Assembly (NCBI GenBank): GCA_020631735.1
Contig: CM036170.1
Span: 71,935,737-71,999,736, forward strand
Length of the DNA: 64,000 nt
Direction: 5' to 3'
Source of the DNA: Saccharum officinarum
Taxonomy: Eukaryota > Streptophyta > Magnoliopsida > Poales > Poaceae
Positions 1-12,068 of this stretch are shown here, piece by piece. Made by a program: the position numbers and the translations under genes. Under the pieces are notes generated by a model. That model was not told the origin of the DNA, ran no database searches, and saw nothing but the letters and a program-made list of their open reading frames with translations. Each line of letters starts with the position of its first letter. The stretch's first letter is position 1.

Positions 1-3000
1 ATCAGGTGATTGAAAATAGCACTAGATCTTCCTCTCTGCTCACAATTTCAACACATTGGTGTCTTGATAATTTGGTCGTATCTCCTAGCTCTAAACTCAG
101 ATTTTGATTATCTTGTATTTTTGTAAAGCTTATGAAATTCTATATAATATCCTAGAAAAAATATTTGTACCTGGTTAGTTGAAATCCTTGACAGATCATT
201 CGGTGAACATCAGTAAGCTCCACTTGTTTGATGTTTGATATTTTGGCCATAAGTTTTTTTTTGCTCCAAACTCCTATCTTTTATGATCTTGGACCCACAT
301 TAAATTCTATAAAAATATATAAACATGGAAACTGATATCATACCAATTTTATAGGCTATAGAGTCACGAGACAAGTCGAATTCAAACTTCTCTTTGTTCT
401 GGTTTCAATGTCTTCTTTTCCTTTTGATTTCTTTCATCCCTAGGACATTGAAAAAATATGAATACATCTTAATGCACATGTTAGACTTAGCGATTGGGTT
501 ATCATCAACTCACCAAAACTATACTCAAATCATGGCCATGGACATATGATCTCTATACTAGGTAGAGAGAGTATCCTATCTAAATCTTCATTTGGCTCTT
601 TCTATCTGATAACGTTGTAGCATTCACTAGCTTTGTTACTTTGGGCAAAAGCAGGGCATGACCATGAAGCGGTGAGGGTGAACAATGACTAGTGTAAAGT
701 CCCTATACAACAATTCAAACATGGTGCAATACAAAGAATAGATAGGATTGTCACCACATACTGACTCTTATGGCTATATGGGGTTGAGAGTGCAATCAAG
801 ATAACTTCTAGTCTAGACATCACATCCATATTATTGGTAACTATCTATACCATAACTATTGATAAATACACTCACGATAAACTACAAGCTATTTACTACA
901 AATGAGAATGCCAATAGCAAACAAGTAAAGAACTAGATTGCTTCTCAAATAAAATGAGCAAATTTGTTGGCGAACATAAGATAGGAACTGACTCGACATT
1001 GGGCTTAATTCCCTCAAGGTACAAGGTGGAGAATAAGTTGACAGGTGACAACTTTTACTCCCCCAACACCCTCACCTCACCTTTCTCCCTATATTTCTAA
1101 GAGTACTCTGGTAGGACTTCAACTTTGAATGCTTCTTCTTCCACATGTTTGAAAGAGTGGCGCTAACGTGCTATATATGGCCTCACTAGGTATTCACCGG
1201 GGCATTCTCATTGGTGAGCTGGCGTGCAGGCAAGATCCAGGGTGACCAAACTCAATTGATTCACCTAGGCCTATGGGCTTATGTAACCGCATTTTCTACT
1301 GATACTTTGGATTGACTTTATGCCCCTACAGGTGTAAAAGGAGTAAATGAGTTCATTTATTTCATAGTGGAAAAACAATTAACTCACTATAACCATCTTC
1401 AATTGCTTTAGCTTTGTGCTCTTCTTGGGCAAAGTTTGAGAACAAATTTGAAGTGCTTTTCACCTTTTCGCCAAACTAGAATGAGAGCCGAGAAGTGGAC
1501 CAAAATGTCCTTGTTTCGTAGTGCTAGGTGTGGGCCCTTCAATCTAGAAGCGGAGGCCTTCTCGTGTTAGATCATTGTTCCTCCATCCCATATTCTTGAT
1601 GTATTGTGTCTTTGTTTGCATAGGAGCAAAGGGGACACGAGGAGCTAATACGGACTGACCTAGGCTAACCTGTGACTTTGTCCAAAAATGCTCAAATTAG
1701 GTCACGAGTTCTTGGTGTACTTGGGTCATCAAATCTTATGGAAATAATTAGCTTCAACAAAGATCTTCTAGGTATTAGCTTTGAAATTGCCGTTATTCAA
1801 GATATGTTGGAGGTCGAATTTGGCATAATAGATCACCAACTCACACTAAGAGTTATAATCCAGGGCTTGTAAATTTTGCGAGACCCTTCAACCGCATTTG
1901 TGTTGTGGCTACCGGTGTTGTGGAAGGTAGGAGCGACCATTAGCCTTTTGGCCAAAGCTCTGCTCAGTGGAGACGGAGCGGAGCATGGTGGATAAGGTAA
2001 TGCGAAGATCCATTTTCATGTGGAGGAAGACACATCGACTATCTATGGGATTATCCAATTAGGAGCTCAACATTCCTTGCAAGGGGATCCAACCAGAATT
2101 AGGAGACAACACAAGATTTTCGATACCTCGATAAAAAGTCACCATTTTAGATTTATTTCACATTATATTTTTGAAACCTCGCTTGTGTTGACTGATTTAC
2201 TTTTCTAAACTCGTTTGATTAGAACCTGTCGTGCTAAAGCTTTATCCACTAAACAACTAACCTGGAGGTTTGTTTTGATGCCTACTTTGAGGCCATGGAG
2301 TAGGATATGATGAGTGTGGCGAGGAAGTGGGCGTCGTGTTCCACCAAGAGTTGGATGACTCAAGCAATGGAGATGGACATGCAAATGCAAATGTTGGCAC
2401 TAGGTCAAAGGATCCTATTAGTCCAACTCAAAGAAGAAAGCTTAAGAATTTTTATCAGAAAAAGGTTGAAGCTGACGTATCACAAGCTTAAACAATTCCA
2501 TTGCATAGAAGGTCTATTATAAGGTCTCTAGCTCAAGCTCTAGGTTCAAACAAAAGCATATTGCATGGGCTGTTCAAAGATGGACTGCTACGACACCACT
2601 GGTGGAGCCTCTCAGAGGTGAAACTGGGTCCTTTCCCCATGTATACTTCAATTGTTCTCTAAACTAGGTTGTATTAAATGGGGAAGCTACTAGTATTCTT
2701 TGTACAAAGCTCAAAAGTAGATTGTTTTGTAGATATATTGCATAAATACAAGACATTTGCATCAACGACCTCTTGCAAAAATCATACATTAATTTTACTG
2801 ATCAATTTAGCCCCTACACCCTCAATTAATCCCCACGCTCCACCACTATATGAAGTCACGCTAACTCATTAAAGACATATCTAAAGGAAGCAACTAAAAA
2901 AAGAAAATATTGTGGTTGTGTGTTTCAATGGTAGATCCACATATATTGCAAAGTGAACCAAATTTTATTCAAATGGACATCAACATCTACCTAGATGAGA

Positions 3001-3342
3001 AGTATTCGGATAGTCTTATGTTATGCACAACATTAGTTTATCATCATATAAGCATAGGTAGTTCTAGTTGTAGAGAATCGTGATTCATGGATTGCCCGAG
3101 CGGCATCGCAGGTTTGCTTAATTCAGAAGAGGGGAGTTTGAAGGTGTTACAGGAGAGGTGAGCAGAAAGAGAAGTGATAAAATGAGGAAAACTTGCCACG
3201 AAAAGGTACTAAATTAAAGAGAAAAACATGAACTCTTCGGTCGACATATAGTCTCTATATGAAGCGCCACAGGATAAGGATGCATATCCTCAGTCTCAAA
3301 CTGAGTTAGATAGTTGCTACTGCAAGCGCTACTCCTGCTCGC
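1..3342. other. AT-rich intergenic sequence without a recognisable gene
   Basis: Only short open frames (about 60-70 codons) occur here. None shows a domain, a convincing splice pattern or a codon bias that stands out. Parts around 1.0-2.5 kb look like decayed transposon sequence, but I could not place them in a family. Confidence 0.5.
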
Positions 3343-3498
3343 TTATCTACTGAAGCCACAACACTTGTTTTTGGCGGCTAGTGCCATGAGACTGCCCAAC
3401 AGGATCTTAACTATCTGAAGCTTGAGTTGCCCCCTCTTGAGCGGCGGCCTCTTCTCCTTGTTGCAGCCACGACCGTTGCAGGGGTACCGACACTCCAT
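3343..3498 (-). CDS. Possible small protein, 51 aa, cysteine-containing, unknown function
   Basis: I do not recognise this protein. On the minus strand an ATG at 3498 opens a 51-codon frame that ends in TAA at 3343-3345. The product starts MECRYPCNGRGC, has a basic proline/lysine stretch (KRPPLKRGQ), then an aliphatic helix-like stretch (QIVKILLGSLMALA), and ends KNKCCGFSR. It has five cysteines (residues 3, 7, 12, 47 and 48 or close to these). A TATAAAA box lies about 140 bp upstream on the same strand (3638-3644), which leaves room for a roughly 110-nt leader. Basic plus amphipathic layout is seen in several families of small plant proteins, but no family is assigned. It could be a chance ORF; the TATA box and the non-random composition argue for a gene. 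Confidence 0.4.
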   Translation of the reverse strand: MECRYPCNGRGCNKEKRPPLKRGQLKLQIVKILLGSLMALAAKNKCCGFSR

Positions 3499-3637
3499 TG
3501 CAAAACTTCTCTGCTTCCTTTCTCTCTGCTAGCCCGCAGTCGCAGGCTTCTGCTCTCTCTCCTGGTGGGGAAACTGGTGTTATTGGTGGAGAAGGCGAGA
3601 GCCGAATGGATGGATGGTTTGCGGAGGGGGCATGCAT

Positions 3638-3644
3638 TTTTATA
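3638..3644 (-). promoter_or_regulatory. TATA box, minus strand
   Basis: TATAAAA on the minus strand, about 140 bp upstream of the ATG of the 51-aa ORF at 3343-3498. Its distance fits a plant core promoter with a leader of about 110 nt. Confidence 0.4.
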
Positions 3645-3739
3645 GCTGAGGTTCTGGCACCTGTTGCGTTCAAAGATGGGAATTGGGAACTTGTGTTCTT
3701 CGTTGTATCCGCTGGGGTCCCGGAATAAAGTTGTACTTG

Positions 3740-5084
3740 GTCGATGAAAAAACTCGAAACTCCCAGTTTTTTTCTGGAGTCAGGCGGTTTTGAGTTTGAC
3801 CAAATTTATATAAAAAATATTGATATTCAATATCATTATTTAATTACCAAATATAAAATTATATCTAATAGTAGCCATAAATATTAGTAATATTGTGTCA
3901 TTTTACTCACATAAAACTTTGGTGATCTCTTTCCTCATTAACATGGCGTCATTTTAGCATATCTATTAATTTGGTGCGTATTTAATGCTCACGAAACTTT
4001 TATGGTGTTATAGCTACAGTTGTACTTTTTTTTTCTAAAAGTGAGGGGGTACTTATCTTTGTTGTGAATTATGATCCTACTAAGGTGTCTAAGTGGAGAT
4101 TTCATATCCCGGTTTCTAAGACTCCCATATAATTGAAACAGTGTAGATCCGTTTCATCCTCATGAAATTCATTTTATCTCATAAAACTTTGATCATCTCT
4201 CTCTTCATATATATTATGCATTTAATGCCCATGAAACCCCATTGAGACTACCCTAATCGAGCCAATCGTTCCTAGTTTCCCGATGCCATCATGTTCTGGT
4301 TCTAACTGGGTTCTTGTCTGACAGTGTGACACGAAAATGATAGATTTTAATGATTAATAGCGCACAAGATTTGTCGTATTGCAATTATCTTCGCACTATT
4401 GAGATCTCAAATATCTAGCAGTTATATCAAGAGTTTTTGTATCCCAATGATAAAATGGTCAGATACACTTTTTATGTAACAAATGTGGGATAAAAATACA
4501 TAAAAAAACCTAGTGCACTGTATACTTGTGCGTATTTTTATATGTACAAAGTTGACTTTAGTTTGTAGAGACCCTAAATCAAAACACCTCCATCTTAGAA
4601 CATAAAATTTAATTCACGACTGCATTTCATACATATTCTTGGATTGCTTCTTTTTAGATCCATAAGGTTCAAGATTTTTTTTTTAGGGAAAGGTTCAAGA
4701 TTTGTGCACTGCTCATTTGTAGAAGACGCCCTAAATAAGGTATATGGGTCCCTTATTATATTATATCGTATTATCTTTGTTCCAACATCAATGGACAAAT
4801 CTTGTCCTATATCTTCAACACCCGCTCACGGACATGTTCCCAAGGCACCGAGGTCTGGACGCAAAATACAAACTCGTGTCCGCCACCGTCACGAATGACC
4901 ATTGTGACATTGGGCACGGTGGATCTAAAAAATTTAGTTAATCATAGTAATGCTTGTTTGCACAACACCTCCACAAAACAGTACTAATATACGACTGCCT
5001 AATAAGTACACACATCCTCATATGCCGCAATCCTACAAGATCGATGGCAAAAATTTGCAGAACTTAGCATTCTACTACTACTTA
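3740..5084. other. AT-rich spacer
   Basis: No coding potential or element boundary was found. The sequence is AT-rich with homopolymer runs. Confidence 0.5.
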
Positions 5085-5092
5085 ACTGGGTG

Positions 5093-5612
5093 TAAGGCTG
5101 GACGAAAAACTCGAAGCTCGTTAGCTCGCTCGGCTCGTGGCTGGCTCGGCTCAGCTCGGCTCGGCTCGTTAGGATAACGAGCCGAGCCGAGCCAGGATTT
5201 TAGCTCGTTAGCTATAACGAGCCAACTCGAGCTGGCTCGTGAGCCGCTCGCGAGCCAAACGAGCCGTAGTTTTAGAGAAAAAATCATCATAACTTATATT
5301 AGTTTTGTATTACTTCATGTTTTGCACTTCACAAATAGATAATATGTTAGCTCATATGAATATTTTGTTCGATTTAAAGCTATTGAATATATTATTTTTA
5401 TATTATTAATATTTTTATGCTTTAGATAAATACAAATATTATATTTTGTATTTTTTTTCCTGGCTCGCGAGCCTAACGAGCCAGCTCGAGCTTGTAACGA
5501 GCCGAGCCGAGCTGGCTTTCTGGCTCGTTAAGATAACGAGCCGAGCCGAGCTGGCTCGTTATCCTAACGAGCCAGAACGAGCCGAGCCGAGCCAGCTCGT
5601 TTACCAGCCTTA
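5093..5612. mobile_element. Non-autonomous hAT-type element (MITE) with AACGAGCC subterminal repeats
   Basis: The termini are the 9-bp perfect inverted repeat TAAGGCTGG / CCAGCCTTA. They are flanked by the 8-bp direct repeat ACTGGGTG (5085-5092 and 5613-5620), the duplication length of hAT transposases. Both arms are packed with GGCTCGTT/AACGAGCC and GAGCCGAGCC motifs in both orientations, as expected for subterminal transposase-binding repeats. The centre is AT-rich and non-coding. At 520 bp the element cannot encode a transposase and must have been moved in trans. It lies about 120 bp from the 3' end of the ClpS-like pseudogene. Confidence 0.85.
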
Positions 5613-5729
5613 ACTGGGTGGTACAAGAAAAAGCAAGAGAGGAAACTACAGGCTGTGTGGAGAACTGGCTTTGATCGGAGATGCGTGATGACAGCACAGT
5701 GCACAGGTAACGATTGCTACGGAGGGAAA

Positions 5730-6569
5730 TCAGGTCGCCATGTCCGATTCAGGTTCGATGGCAGAGCGGAGTCCCTGACGGACCATCATCTGCGCGTAGA
5801 ACTCGGCGTGCTCCTGTTCAGGCATCATCACAGAAGTAGGAGTAATAAGAATCTAAATCCTTATTGCTTCGTTTTTCTCGTAATCCGTACTTTTTAACTT
5901 ATTTTTTTTAAATCGAAACGGTATATTTTCTCTCCCGACGAATTAATGAACGGTACTTTCATGCCTACGCGCTGCCTTCCTGCCGGTGCCAGCTCCAACT
6001 GAAGTTCCAAATGGAAGGAAACGAACGTGCGCCGGCCAGGGCAGGCGGAAAAAGATACGGGTGTGACTGCACGTACCTTGACGGCAACGATGACAGTCGC
6101 GACGCCTCTCAGCCGAGACTAGTGGAACAGCTGCCGTGCGGCTTCGGCGGTTTATGGAGGGCACCACCTGCGGCAAGGCCTTCTCCACTGCAGGCGGCGT
6201 ACGACAAGTCGACAACGGCCGACGTGAGTTGTCAAGGCTCAGAAAACTACGGACATCCATATCCGGCGAGGTTGCAGGACAAAAGAAAAGGGCGAAGGAC
6301 TAGTAGAATACTTACCGTGCTTCTCGGTGTGGCGCACGTCGTCCACGAGCAAAACCTTGCAGTTGTCGCCGCACCCGGAGCGCCTCCCATCCCTGAGCCT
6401 TCCGGGGTCCACTCCTTCTCGCGTGCGGCGCCGTAGCAACTTTCATCGTCGCCTTCATCCGCAGCCGGGCCGCGCTCTGGTTCACGGAGACAGTGGAGGG
6501 AAGCGGAGTGGTGGCCGCGGTGCTCGGGACGACGAGCGCGGCTGCTCGTCCGCTGATGGCCATTGCCAT
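5730..6569 (-). pseudogene. ClpS-like Clp-protease adaptor, three exons, disrupted
   Basis: Exon 1 is 6316-6569, exon 2 6077-6187 and exon 3 5730-5813, with GT-AG introns in the expected phases. The start MAMAISGRAAALVVPS looks like a chloroplast transit peptide. Exon 1 ends in the ClpS-core-like stretch CKVLLVDDVRHTEKH. Exon 2 carries KALPQVVPSI and, in a shifted frame, GVATVIVAVK. Exon 3 reads EHAEFYAQMMVRQGLRSAIEP and ends at TGA. ClpS proteins deliver N-degron substrates to the Clp protease in plastids. Three lesions are visible: one extra base in exon 1 near the GCGCCGCACGCG run, one extra base in exon 2 after the PSIN codons, and an in-frame TAG in exon 2 where the family has a glutamate in the helix. 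The splice sites are intact, so decay is recent or some indels are assembly errors. The expected length is about 149 aa. Confidence 0.8.
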
Positions 6570-6799
6570 CGACGACCCGACGCCAATTCTCACGTTTGGG
6601 AAAGGGTAACGGGCAGAGGCAATGCATGCAGGCTAGGCAGAAAGCTTCTTGCTCAGGTGACAAGGGGAAGCTCTTGCTCGACAATAATGCCGAGATTTAT
6701 TCAGGGTTTCAAGCAAGAGAGTGCCAAAAACTGCATGTAGAGGCATAGAGCGTTTGAGAAAATTCTAGATCCGTGGCTACTGGCTAGAATAGGCCAAGC

Positions 6800-8454
6800 T
6801 GGGAATTACTGCTGCAGTGCTACGTTTCTTCACGCCGCTCTCTCCGTAGTACAGCCGTACATGTGCTGCAAAGTGTACAAGAGCGCACACAACCGAAACA
6901 CGATAATGTCTGAACGGCCACCCGTTTGCCACGACCATTTTTAGGCGCCACATTGGCTGGGTACGCCCTAATTTTTCTGGTCAGGGATGAACGGCGGGCT
7001 TACTATGAAACTATCTGGCCAGTCTGGGTCATGGAAAGTTCCAGAAACGTGCACCCCAAACACTAGTAAGGATCCAATAAGGACTCGCAGACTATTCGCT
7101 TGAGATTTCAGTCAAATCAGCCAGTTAGCCAACAGTATTTTTCTTTAAAAAAAAATCCACCAGCAGTACTCTCAGCCAGCCAGATTAGCCTAAGCAAACA
7201 GGCTATCGTTCGTCTCGGACAGCATGACGACAGGATACATGAATCTTATACAAATATAAACTAACGATCCGGCGGGAAGGTCATTCCCACGAAGCGAACG
7301 GGGCCTAACCCTGCAACCGTTCCCTCCAAAGCAAGAAATGCATCAGAGGCTTCGAAGTTGACCCCAATTGCAAATGCAACATGACAGCATGTCGTAAATG
7401 GTTACTGATCGTTGCTGCACCCCAGGGTTTCAAATGAGAAGAAACATAAACATAAGCAAACAATAGAATGAGGGCAAAATAAAAATAAAAAAATCTCAAT
7501 AACGGAAGGCAAATTATGATATACAGTATCAGGTATTTTTTTCAGGTCTAAAAGGGATATTAGTGGCTGTGTCCCAGAAGGCCAGAACTATCGCGTGCGC
7601 TCTGTGGACTGTGGTGGCGACTACTGGGCGACCGCCGCCGCCCTACGCCAGGTGCCCCAGGACTCTCTTCGGGACCGTCGCCGGCAACGAGCACCCACAA
7701 GCCACAAGGTACGTGCACCCTTCTCTTCCGTCACTGCTGTGCGAAACCGAGCTCCCAAACCCAAGCTATGTGCTTTAGGCCTCGGTTGGATCCATGTTTA
7801 TTTACTTCAATCCACGTACGTGTGTGGGAGTGAAATGAAATGAAATTTAGTTTAATTCTACTCTAATCCACTTCAACATATGTGAATTGAGATAAATACC
7901 TATGCATCCAAACAAGACGTTACTTGGTCCGCCAGACCGCCACTGCTACCAAGATGAATACATGTGCATTGAAACCAGGCCTTACTGGGTCCGCCAGACC
8001 GCCACGGCTACCAACTGCTCGTGGAAATGTTCATGTGAAGCATAGGAAACAGAACCAGCACAGCTATATAGGATTTTTCTTTTGTCCCCCCATCTGAACC
8101 AACTCAGTATGACGGCATGCTGATTTACACGCTGGACGCTGTTGGAAATTGGAATGAAGAGGGGTTGTTGTTGGCTCTGCCCCAGATTGAAACCAAATGC
8201 TCCTTTGTCACCTTTTACGGTGGTTCCGTTATGTAATCATGTTATGCTAGAATGGAGTGGGGTGTGACTAGACTACACTGCTTAGTTACTCGTAACTAAA
8301 TATGGAAGAAAATGGTTGGGAAATACCTTGATTTCATTTGGAGGTTGGTGTTTACTGGCACTCATCTCATAAAGATGATTTTACATATTAGTACGGAGTG
8401 GTAATTTCATTTGTAGTTTCATTTTTCTTACCAAACGTTTGGCTTACTTCTGGT
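6800..8454. other. Spacer and probable 5' region of the HDA14-like gene
   Basis: No coding ORF is supported. A GC-rich stretch at about 7563-7707 ends in a good donor (CACAAG|GTACGT, donor G at 7708 or close). It is a candidate 5' non-coding first exon for the downstream deacetylase, whose first coding exon has an acceptor at 8987-8988. Two copies of a roughly 30-bp phrase containing GTCCGCCAGACCGCCAC lie at about 7927 and 7987. Confidence 0.35.
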
Positions 8455-8790
8455 AGGATGGAGCCTAGCTCAACTGGTTAGGTGAGAGGTGTGGCAATGC
8501 ACCCAACCACCCAGGTTCAAGTCCTCTCTTGGACTAAATTTGGGTGCCTATTTCTCTTTTTAATGAAAAACCACCTAGTTCCTCCTAGGTTGGATCTCTT
8601 TCTCTCTCTCTTTTTTTTTGAGTTTGGACGTGTGCTACACATTCCACCTAGGTTCAAGTCTCCTCTTGGACTGAATTTGGGTGTCTATTTCTCTTCTTAA
8701 TGAAAAATCACCTAGTTCTTCCTACGTTGGATCTCTCTCTCTCTCTTTTTGAGTTTGGACGTGTGCTGCACATTCTTTATTCAGTTGGTT
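8455..8790 (+). mobile_element. tRNA-derived SINE with a partly duplicated body
   Basis: A pol III A box (TAGCTCAACTGG, 8466-8477) is followed at tRNA-like spacing by a B box matching the consensus exactly (GGTTCAAGTCC, 8514-8524). Downstream, a roughly 130-bp segment (CTTGGACT..TTGGGTG..TTCTC..CACCTAGTT..TTGGATCTC) occurs twice, at about 8510-8650 and 8641-8785. The second copy lacks the A box. T-rich and CT-rich stretches separate the copies. The element lies between the putative leader exon and the first coding exon of the HDA14-like gene, in the same orientation as the gene. The ends are approximate. Confidence 0.65.
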
Positions 8791-8993
8791 TACATGATAT
8801 AATGCCTATACTAAGCCCTTCTCTTGTATCAGGATGGCAGTATTTATATTATTTTAAGTTATTACAAATCACCAAGTTGGAGTGTGCAGTTGGTGCCTTA
8901 GTTATTGATCTTAGCTTTCTATTGTCTGTCCACATGCAGTTGTAATGATTGGTGTAACGTATACGGGAAATCTGTCTCTTCGTTTCAGGGAGG

Positions 8994-11900
8994 ATGTTGC
9001 CTTTGTTCAGACACTGCTGTGCCTTAGGAAGTCATCATCCTCATCCCTTAATTTGGAGGAGCATCTTCCAAAACTCGGGAAGAGAACAAAAACAAATCAG
9101 GAGTTGGAGTGCACAGTGCTCAGCAAATCAGGATCAAGCTTCTATAGAGAAAGGCAATGCTCCAAAGAATTTAGCAATACCTGATAATTCACTTCTCGAT
9201 GCTCGTATTCTCTATTGTACCTCTCCTGCCCTGGGTCATAACAAAGTAAGCAATTCAGGTTCCGGTTTCATAGCAGCATACATTCAGTTACATGAATGCT
9301 GTGCTACTCATTTTCATGAGCTGCTTGTTGACTCAAACTTTAATATTTCATATAATTCTTTCTTCCATAAATCATATCTTATCCTAAGACTCATATTTGA
9401 AGAATGCCTTTTGACTTTTTTTTAGGAGCAGGGGCGGGGCGGGGTGGGGGGGGGGGGGGGGGGGGGGCGGGGCGCGGGCAGCAGTGATTTTACGTCAACA
9501 ACATGTGACAAGTTTATTGCATCATGGTTGAAAACTTAGATACTGAGTTGCTGAACAGTATGCAATAGTTTTAGACCATCTATGTAAATGGTTGGTAACT
9601 AACAACCATACTTTACCTTACTATATAACAAATTTCTTGAAAAAAGTTATACATAGAACTGTAGAAGTTACGATGTGATAAGTTGTCTAATCTGGGTTGT
9701 GCATTATATCATAATATTTTTCAGGAAGCACATCCAGAATCTAACAAAAGAGTTCCTGCGATAGTTGATGCTCTTGAGAAATTGGAGCTTAGTCCCAAGG
9801 TATACTTGCAATACTACTTCGAATATTCACAACTATTTTTTGGAATTTTACCTTAAAGAAAGCACCTTAATTGTTTCAGTTTACCTTTGTTTGAAACCAT
9901 GCTAAAATTGAATCATATAAAAAGAAATAGGATGAGCAATCAACTTGAGGACATTGTCTTATCTCACTATGCTTCAACAATTTCTTCTGCCTTTAGTCAA
10001 ACCTTCTGGGTTTTTGGCATGTTCTTTCTTATGCCATGTACAATTGCATTTCACTAGAAAAGGATGAGTATTCGTAAGTTAAATGTCATCTCATTTGTTT
10101 AGTTTTCAGCATCGTGGTTCACAGGTTCTTGAAATTCAAAATTTCAACCCTGCTTCTCTAGATGATGTTGCACGAGTTCATTCAAGATCTTACATCACTG
10201 GACTCGAAAAGGTACTTGTCATCAAGCTGTCCTTATTTATTCTTACTTTACTGATAAGAAGGTCTTTTCTCTACTGGTGAAAACCTATCAGATAGGTTTG
10301 AAATAATGCTGCAATTTGCTTACTATGTGGTAGAATGTGGCTGCAGGCTATGGGTAGAGCTTCAGATGAAGGTCTGATATTTATTGAAGGCACTGGACCA
10401 ACATACGCTACAGAGACTGTAATGCTTTATGCATGTGCCCTTTTCGTTTTTACATGCTTCTGATGCTAATTGTGCATGCCCTCTACTATGTCGTGCCAGT
10501 ATTAATTTGGTCAGAACTTGGAAATAGACAGAGTATTACTTAGCATACTTACAACTGATAGCATTATATGAGTTATTTCTTATTAGGCGGTTATCATGAG
10601 AAGTATGAACTAGTGAGAAGTATGAACTAGTGATCCATTCAGGCGCCTTATGATTTTGGCGTTACTGATAACTACAGAAATGCTGATCCATAAATTTGAC
10701 ACTGAAGAACACTTTAATGAAGTCTGACCTGGCACTAAGGCATCACCCAAATTTTTTAAAGAAAGCTATTAAAGTATTATAAGACATTGTTGATTTCATC
10801 ACTCAAATTTTCTGAGATATAATTTTAAGTTGCTACTCATTGATTGTTTCATAGTTACTTCACCTATTGATTTGCATACTACTGGAATCAGCAAAATTTT
10901 AGACACCATTTTAAGTTGTTCCATTTTTTCTGTATAGACTTTCCAAGAATCACTTCTATCAGCTGGTGCCGGAATCACATTGGTTGATTCAGTGGTAACT
11001 AATCTTCTCTCTGTTGACTATTATGGTGGTTTCAGCATGTTTTTTATTTTACTTTGCAGTGCTGTTTTCCCGAGAAATATTGCATGTTTTCTTAGGTCGC
11101 AGCATCAAAGTTAAGTCCTAATCCGCCCCTTGGCTTTGCGTTAGTAAGGCCACCAGGACATCATGCTGTTCCTCAAGGTCCCATGGGTTTTTGTGTCTTT
11201 GGGAACATCGCAGTGGCAGCTCGGTACGCTCAGCATCAACATGGACTAAAGCGTGTGATGATAATAGATTTTGACGTTCACCATGGCAATGGGACATCTG
11301 ATGCATTTTATGATGATCCAGACATCTTCTTCCTCTCAACTCACCAGGTTTTGTACCCCTGTTTCCTTTTGAGTCTGTGACATCTCTTTGTGCAGCTAGG
11401 CGCTGAACTTTACCATGAAACAGTCTTTGTTTTCCATGTGTGATGTAGCTTGGAAGCTACCCTGGTACTGGTAAGATCAATGAAGTCGGACAGGGTGATG
11501 GTGAAGGCACGACACTCAACCTTCCTCTGCCCGGTGGCGCAGGTGACTATGCAATGAGGTGTGCATTTGATGAGGTCATTGCTCCATCGGCTCATCGATT
11601 CAAGCCTGATATAATCCTTGTTTCAGCCGGGTGAGATCCTCCTATCCATCCTTAAAACCAAGCTCTTCAGTTCATGAACATGCTGACAAATAACTCTCTT
11701 GGTTATATGAACCCGTGGATCTTCAGTGTTCTAGGCTAGCCAAACTGACTCATCATGTACGTCTCAGATACGACGCACACGTGCTGGACCCTCTGGCTGG
11801 CCTGCAGTTCACAACAGGCACGTTCTACATGTTGGCATCCAGCATCAAGCAGCTGGCCAAGGAACTCTGCTGTGGCCGCTGTGTCTTCTTCCTGGAAGGC

Positions 11901-12068
11901 GGGTACAACCTGCAGTCGCTCTCCAGCTCTGTTGCCGACACGTTCCGTGCATTCCTTGATGAGCCCAGCCTCACAGCACAGTTCGATGATCCAGCGATAC
12001 TTTTTGAAGAGCCGACTCGGAAGATCAAAGACGCAATTGAGAAGGTCAAGGGCATCCACTCACTCTAG
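8994..12068 (+). CDS. HDA14: HDA14-type class II deacetylase, predicted plastid-targeted, eight coding exons
   Basis: Exons are 8994-9245, 9725-9799, 10110-10211, 10347-10418, 10938-10994, 11096-11347, 11449-11630 and 11768-12068. All junctions are GT-AG, and together they encode 430 aa, close to the Arabidopsis HDA14 length. The ATG at 8994 is the first in frame after an acceptor at 8987-8988. The N-terminal 80 residues ([15 protein letters not shown]...) are basic and poorly conserved, like a transit peptide. The Zn-dependent deacetylase core follows: RPPGHHAVP (catalytic His pair 208/209), [10 protein letters not shown] (metal ligands Asp246 and His248), GYDAH (Asp333) and EGGYN (Tyr377). 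Every active-site residue is present, so the enzyme should be active. In the family, HDA14 and its rice counterpart act in the plastid, with reported N-acetylserotonin deacetylase activity besides protein deacetylation. The intron after exon 1 contains a 22-G run. Confidence 0.93.
9431..9477 (+). repeat. Poly-G tract in HDA14-like intron
   Basis: GGGGCGGGGCGGGG is followed by an uninterrupted run of 22 G (9446-9467) and further G-rich sequence on the sense strand of the first coding-region intron. The tract could form a G-quadruplex in DNA or pre-mRNA. Homopolymer length is prone to assembly error. Confidence 0.85.

Noticed and set aside
6011..6740. Plus-strand frames of about 140 codons
   Set aside because: They are antisense to the three-exon ClpS-like pseudogene, which explains the region better.
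7563..7843. Frames of 71 and 82 codons considered as an N-terminal coding exon of the HDA14-like gene
   Set aside because: There is no ATG at their start, and the ATG at 8994 already gives a full-length protein. A non-coding leader exon is more likely.
8466..8524. Possible tRNA gene from A and B boxes
   Set aside because: No cloverleaf or acceptor stem could be formed. It is better explained as the head of a SINE.
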